A DNA stretch of 42,987 bases from the NCBI RefSeq assembly GCF_001751255.1, contig NZ_LJGW01000428.1, forward strand, positions 1 through 42,987. The letters are read 5' to 3'. The position numbers were made by a program, and so were the translations under genes. The stretch's first letter is position 1; each line of letters opens with the position of its first letter. Of this stretch, positions 39,985 through 42,987 are shown piece by piece. Below the pieces are notes generated by a model. That model made no database searches, was not told the DNA's origin, and saw only the letters and a program-made list of their open reading frames with translations. The DNA comes from Streptomyces nanshensis (GTDB lineage Bacteria; Actinomycetota; Actinomycetes; Streptomycetales; Streptomycetaceae).

Positions 39985-41130
39985 CTACCGGCGCCCCCGC
40001 AGAAGGCCGGCCGAGGACGAGCAAGTCCCCCGTGTGCGGCCTGCCTCCCGGAGAAGTGAGCGGTAGAAGGACAGATGACGGTCGGCGGCAGCCGGCCAGG
40101 TGTGGCGGGCCGCGAGGGCGTGGCCCGCGTCCCTTCGGTCCGGGTCGGCGACGGCCATCGCCGCGGCCAGTTCGTCCGCAAGGTCGTGTGCGGTCGCTCC
40201 GAAACGTGCGGCGGAGCCGAAGACCTCGCGCAGTACGGGGAGATCACGTACCACCAGCGGTACGCCTGCGGAGAGGGCCTCCATGGCGGCGAGCCCGAAG
40301 CCCTCCTTGGTCGAGGGGAAGGCGAAGGCGTCGGCTGCCGCGACGAGGGGCGGCAGTTCGCTGTCGGGGACGGCACCGAGGACGACGGGTTCGACGCCGA
40401 GCTGCGCCGCGCGTTCCTGCCAACGGGCCCGGTAGTCACGGTAGTCGAAGAGGGTCTCGCCGCCCGCGATCACCAGGCGCAGCCCGGGGAGCCGTTCGTG
40501 CAGCAGCGCGTACGCCTCCAGCAGGTCGAGGGAGCCCTTGCGCGGTTCGATGCCGCCGACCGTCAGCACGTAACGGCCCAGCCGCTCCCGCCACTTCGCG
40601 CGGGCGGCGGGGTCCGTGGCGGCGAACCGGTCGTGGTCGACGCCGTTGGGGATGACCTCGGCCTCGATGCCCCAGCCGTCGGCCAGTTCGTCCGCGACGG
40701 CGCGGGAGACGCAGATGCGCGCGTACGGGTCGACGACGGCCCGCTCGTGGCAGGCGGCCAGTTCGGGAGTCGTGAAGTCGTCGAGATGGTGGACGGTGCG
40801 CACGCAGCGCCCGGCCGCGTTGGCGCTGATGCAGTCCTGCGCGTGGACGATGTCGTAGCCGTCGGGGTCGAACGCTTCGCGGAGCACGTCGATGGAGCGC
40901 AGGACGCGCTCCCCGACGGTCTCCTCCGGCGGTCCGTCGGGGAAGGGCACGATCCGCAGTTCCACGGCAGGGTCGACGGGCCGGAAGAAGCCCTTGTCGC
41001 CGTCCCGTCCGAGGGTCCAGACGGCGACCCGCGCTCCCGCGGCCGCCAGCGCTTCGGCGAGGGCGAGCGTGTGCACCACGCCGCCGCGCGGCTTGGTGGA
41101 GTAGCTGAGCAGGGCGACCGAGAGCGTCAT
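39985..41130 (-). CDS. MSMEG_0565-type glycosyltransferase (GT4 fold)
   Basis: The 381-residue GT-B glycosyltransferase starts VALLSYSTKPRGGVVHTLALAEAL, a signature of the MSMEG_0565 group found beside nitrilase-like genes. Donor-binding features are VLTVGGIEPRKGSLDLLEAY and the E-x7-E region PSTKEGFGLAAMEALSAGVP. The C-terminal 20 residues are Arg/Ser-rich. Its ATG overlaps the stop of the preceding nitrilase-like gene (ATGA). The acceptor is not known; family context suggests a role in a nitrile- or cyanide-related or peptide-like metabolite. Confidence 0.88.
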   Translation of the reverse strand: MTLSVALLSYSTKPRGGVVHTLALAEALAAAGARVAVWTLGRDGDKGFFRPVDPAVELRIVPFPDGPPEETVGERVLRSIDVLREAFDPDGYDIVHAQDCISANAAGRCVRTVHHLDDFTTPELAACHERAVVDPYARICVSRAVADELADGWGIEAEVIPNGVDHDRFAATDPAARAKWRERLGRYVLTVGGIEPRKGSLDLLEAYALLHERLPGLRLVIAGGETLFDYRDYRARWQERAAQLGVEPVVLGAVPDSELPPLVAAADAFAFPSTKEGFGLAAMEALSAGVPLVVRDLPVLREVFGSAARFGATAHDLADELAAAMAVADPDRRDAGHALAARHTWPAAADRHLSFYRSLLREAGRTRGTCSSSAGLLRGRR

Positions 41131-41960
41131 GTGTGCCCCCGGTACGCGGGCGGCCTTCGCTCGTCGAGGTGGCGCAGTACGCGGCGGGCGGTGTCGATCT
41201 CTGCTGCGACGTCGAGTTCCGCGACCGCGACGCCTGCCTTGGACCAGGTGCGGGCGAGGACGTCGCCGCCGGGCCCGACGACCTTGGCCTGGCCGAGGAA
41301 CCGCATGCCGCCCATCGCGCCGGTCTGGTTGGACGAGGCGAGGCAGACCTGGTTCTCGGCGGCGCGCGCCATGTCGTACAGGTCGAACAGCTTCGCCTGG
41401 CGGTCCTGGTGCATGCGCGGCGCACGGTTGGTGATGCTCGTGGGCCAGGCGGACAGGCAGGCGAGGATCTGCGCGCCGTCGAGGGAGAGGCTGCGGGCGG
41501 ACTCCGGGAAGGTCTTGTCGTAGTCGATGAGCATGCCGACGCGGCCCGCCGGGGTGTCGAAGGCGTCGAAGCGGTCGCCGGGCGCATAGGCGGTGGTCTC
41601 GCCGGCGGGCAGGTGGACCTTGCGGTGCCGCCCGAGTACGCCGTCGCCGCTGACGCAGACGGCCGCGTTGTAGCGTTCGTCGCCGCCGTCCTCGCAGTAG
41701 CCGACGCAGACCACCATCTCGGCTGCGAGCCGGGCGACTTGGAGGATCAGCGGGTCGTCCGGCTTGAGCGCGGGGGGCAGCGCCTCCGGGTCCGGGTGGC
41801 GCAGGTCGGCCAGGTAGCCCCCGAGAGCGGCGTCGGGCAGCACGAGCAGCGCTGCGCCGCTGCTTCGCGCGTCGTCGATCAGCTTCGCGATCCTTGCCAG
41901 GTCGAAGTCCAGGTCGCGGCCGAAGTGCGCGGCGGCGGCCGCGATCCGGATCGTCCTCAT
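41127..41960 (-). CDS. Nitrilase-superfamily paralogue lacking catalytic residues
   Basis: The 277-residue carbon-nitrogen hydrolase fold protein is closely related to the upstream gene product. The catalytic Lys is kept (GRHRKVHLP), but the Cys of ICYD is Asp146 (MLIDYDKTFPE) and the Glu of LPEA is Asp (VLPDAALGGY). Without the Cys nucleophile it should not hydrolyse nitriles or amides in the usual way, so it is probably a pseudoenzyme partner of the intact paralogue. Start and stop overlap both neighbours (ATGA), so production is coupled one to one. Confidence 0.88.
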   Translation of the reverse strand: MRTIRIAAAAAHFGRDLDFDLARIAKLIDDARSSGAALLVLPDAALGGYLADLRHPDPEALPPALKPDDPLILQVARLAAEMVVCVGYCEDGGDERYNAAVCVSGDGVLGRHRKVHLPAGETTAYAPGDRFDAFDTPAGRVGMLIDYDKTFPESARSLSLDGAQILACLSAWPTSITNRAPRMHQDRQAKLFDLYDMARAAENQVCLASSNQTGAMGGMRFLGQAKVVGPGGDVLARTWSKAGVAVAELDVAAEIDTARRVLRHLDERRPPAYRGHT

Positions 41961-42838
41961 CGGGCGGCAGCTCCCGTGGTGGCGGAGAGGGCCGGGTAGG
42001 CGTCGGGGCGGCGGTCCCTGAGATGGCCCATGGAGCGGCGGGCGGTCTCCAGGGCCTCGGCGACGTCGAGTTCGGCGGCGGCGATGCCCGCCCCGACGCC
42101 GGTCCCGGCCAGGAGATCGCCTCCGGGGCCGACGACTTTGGCGCTGCCCACGAAGCGCAGCGAGCCGAACGTGCCCGACTGGTTCGCCGAGAGCCACACC
42201 ATCTGGTTCTCCAGGGCCCGCGCGCGGTCGAAGAGGTCGAAGCGCCGCTTCCAGCGGTCCTCGGAGAGGTCGGGCGCGGGATCGGTACGCGCCGCGGGCC
42301 AGGCCGAGACGCAGACGCCGATCTCGGCCCCGTCCAGGGCGAGTTCGCGGGCGGCCTCCGGGAACGCCTTGTCGTAGCAGATCAGCATGCCGATCCGGCC
42401 GACCGGGGTGTCGAAGGCCGCGAATCCGTCGCCCGAGGCGTAGTCGGCGTCCTCGCTCAGCGGCTGGTGGACCTTGCGGTGGTTGCCCAGGACGCCGTCG
42501 CCGCTCACGCACACCACGCTGTTGTAGCGAGAGGTGCCGTCCGTCTCGCAGTAGCCCGCGATGACGGTCATGTCCCCGGCGAGGGCCGCCAGCCGACGGA
42601 TCTCGGGGCCGTCGGGGGCGAGCGGCGGCGGCCCCGGGTCCGCTCCCCGCCCGTCCGCGTCGAGGCTTCCGCCCCCGTCGAGGCTGAGGAGGTAGCCGCC
42701 GAGGCATGCCTCGGGCAGCGCCAGGAGCTGGGCCCCGTCGGCGCGGGCCTCCTTGATCAGCCGCTCGGCGACCGCGAAGTCCTCCTCCAGATCACGGCCG
42801 AACTCCGCGGAGACCGCGGCCAGTCGTACGGTGCTCAT
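41957..42838 (-). CDS. Carbon-nitrogen hydrolase (nitrilase superfamily), catalytic triad intact
   Basis: The 293-residue protein has the whole Glu-Lys-Cys triad: LALPEACLGGYLL, LGNHRKVHQP and MLICYDKAFPE with Cys154. An insertion of about 15 residues (GGGSLDADGRGADPGPPP) after the first motif distinguishes it from its downstream paralogue. Substrates of the family are nitriles, amides or N-carbamoyl compounds. The ATG overlaps the stop of the cut gene upstream (ATGA), and the paralogue and glycosyltransferase follow in the same way. Confidence 0.9.
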   Translation of the reverse strand: MSTVRLAAVSAEFGRDLEEDFAVAERLIKEARADGAQLLALPEACLGGYLLSLDGGGSLDADGRGADPGPPPLAPDGPEIRRLAALAGDMTVIAGYCETDGTSRYNSVVCVSGDGVLGNHRKVHQPLSEDADYASGDGFAAFDTPVGRIGMLICYDKAFPEAARELALDGAEIGVCVSAWPAARTDPAPDLSEDRWKRRFDLFDRARALENQMVWLSANQSGTFGSLRFVGSAKVVGPGGDLLAGTGVGAGIAAAELDVAEALETARRSMGHLRDRRPDAYPALSATTGAAAR

Positions 42839-42987
42839 GTCGTCTCCGTTCCGGTTGCCATGCCGGTCACCGCCCCGGTGACCGCCTCGGTGGTCTCTCC
42901 GTCCGGCCAGCGCAGTACGACGCCGGTCCCCGGCCGCAGGCTGCCGCAGGCGCGGCTGACGGCGGGCCCCGCGGCCGGCGGGGGCGA
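42835..42987 (-). CDS. C-terminal fragment of an unidentified gene, cut by the window end
   Basis: The last 50 codons of a minus-strand gene run off the right edge and end in a TGA that overlaps the nitrilase ATG. Visible sequence includes CGSLRPGTGVVLRWPDGE and an Ala/Thr/Gly-rich tail. The tight overlap and shared strand make it the upstream member of the same operon. The family cannot be told from this piece. Confidence 0.55.
   Translation of the reverse strand, partial: SPPPAAGPAVSRACGSLRPGTGVVLRWPDGETTEAVTGAVTGMATGTETT

Noticed and set aside
42835..42987. RWPDG in the cut gene as sign of an MSMEG_0570-type protein
   Set aside because: In that family the motif is near the N-terminus, whereas here it is only 20 residues from the C-terminus, so the match is not reliable.

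Overview
The window looks like a piece of a Streptomyces (or very close relative) chromosome. Coding sequence is very GC-rich with a G/C third-position bias, GTG starts are frequent, genes are chained by 1- or 4-base stop/start overlaps, and rare TTA (bldA-type) leucine codons fall only in accessory genes. No rRNA, tRNA, CRISPR array, insertion sequence or phage gene was seen. The last gene at the right edge is cut by the window.

Left part (1-3.1 kb): a secreted acidic protein, a DinB/VOC gene pair and a divergent NrtR-type Nudix regulator. At 3.2-6.6 kb lies a three-gene unit with lower GC character: a four-TM membrane protein, a PNP/UDP-type nucleosidase and a small membrane-anchored protein. 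The first ends in, and the second begins with, the same roughly 22-residue Gly/Asn-rich motif, and each of the three genes carries at least one TTA codon. This is the best candidate for an undescribed system: an immune-type (abortive-infection-like) nucleotide-degrading module in which two proteins could be coupled through an amyloid-like adaptor motif.

6.7-18.1 kb: an NTF2-like gene under a SoxR-like box, a GNAT, a nitronate monooxygenase, two LysR regulators, an MFS exporter, a cyclase-family hydrolase, a PNPOx-like flavoprotein, and then a tight operon: Fe/2-oxoglutarate oxygenase (PF10014 type), haem-oxygenase-like diiron oxidase (HDO), membrane desaturase, unknown protein, nitroreductase. 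The HDO + PF10014 pair recalls the BelK/BelL and HrmI/HrmJ pairs that build nitro-amino acids. Together with the nitronate monooxygenase and nitroreductase, this suggests a small biosynthetic cluster for an N-oxidised amino-acid-like product without a megasynthase.

18.3-33.6 kb: an apparent organosulfur acquisition locus. A ten-gene minus-strand series encodes a peptide/nickel-type ABC importer (SBP, two permeases, two ATPases), a BisC/DMSO-reductase-family molybdoenzyme, an acyl-CoA-dehydrogenase-like flavoenzyme, an SsuD-like FMNH2 monooxygenase, an alpha/beta hydrolase and a flavin reductase. Upstream lies a 24-codon leader peptide ending in the actinobacterial cysteine-type signature (YVDYLRTSSALCR), with its predicted promoter overlapping an inverted repeat. 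A similar AATGGACAC-containing operator sits between an Rrf2 (CymR-like) regulator and a divergent cupin gene. Sulfur and cysteine control is therefore likely.

33.9-36.6 kb: a complete polar amino-acid ABC importer. 36.7-37.5 kb: a secreted PL7 alginate lyase with a good promoter and a DasR-like site. 37.7-38.9 kb: an MFS transporter. 39.4 kb: a YunG-like protein. 40.0-43.0 kb: the end of a minus-strand operon encoding two tandem nitrilase-superfamily proteins, one of which has lost its catalytic Cys and Glu, and an MSMEG_0565-type glycosyltransferase. This last block resembles the nitrilase-associated MSMEG_056x/Nit1C neighbourhood.
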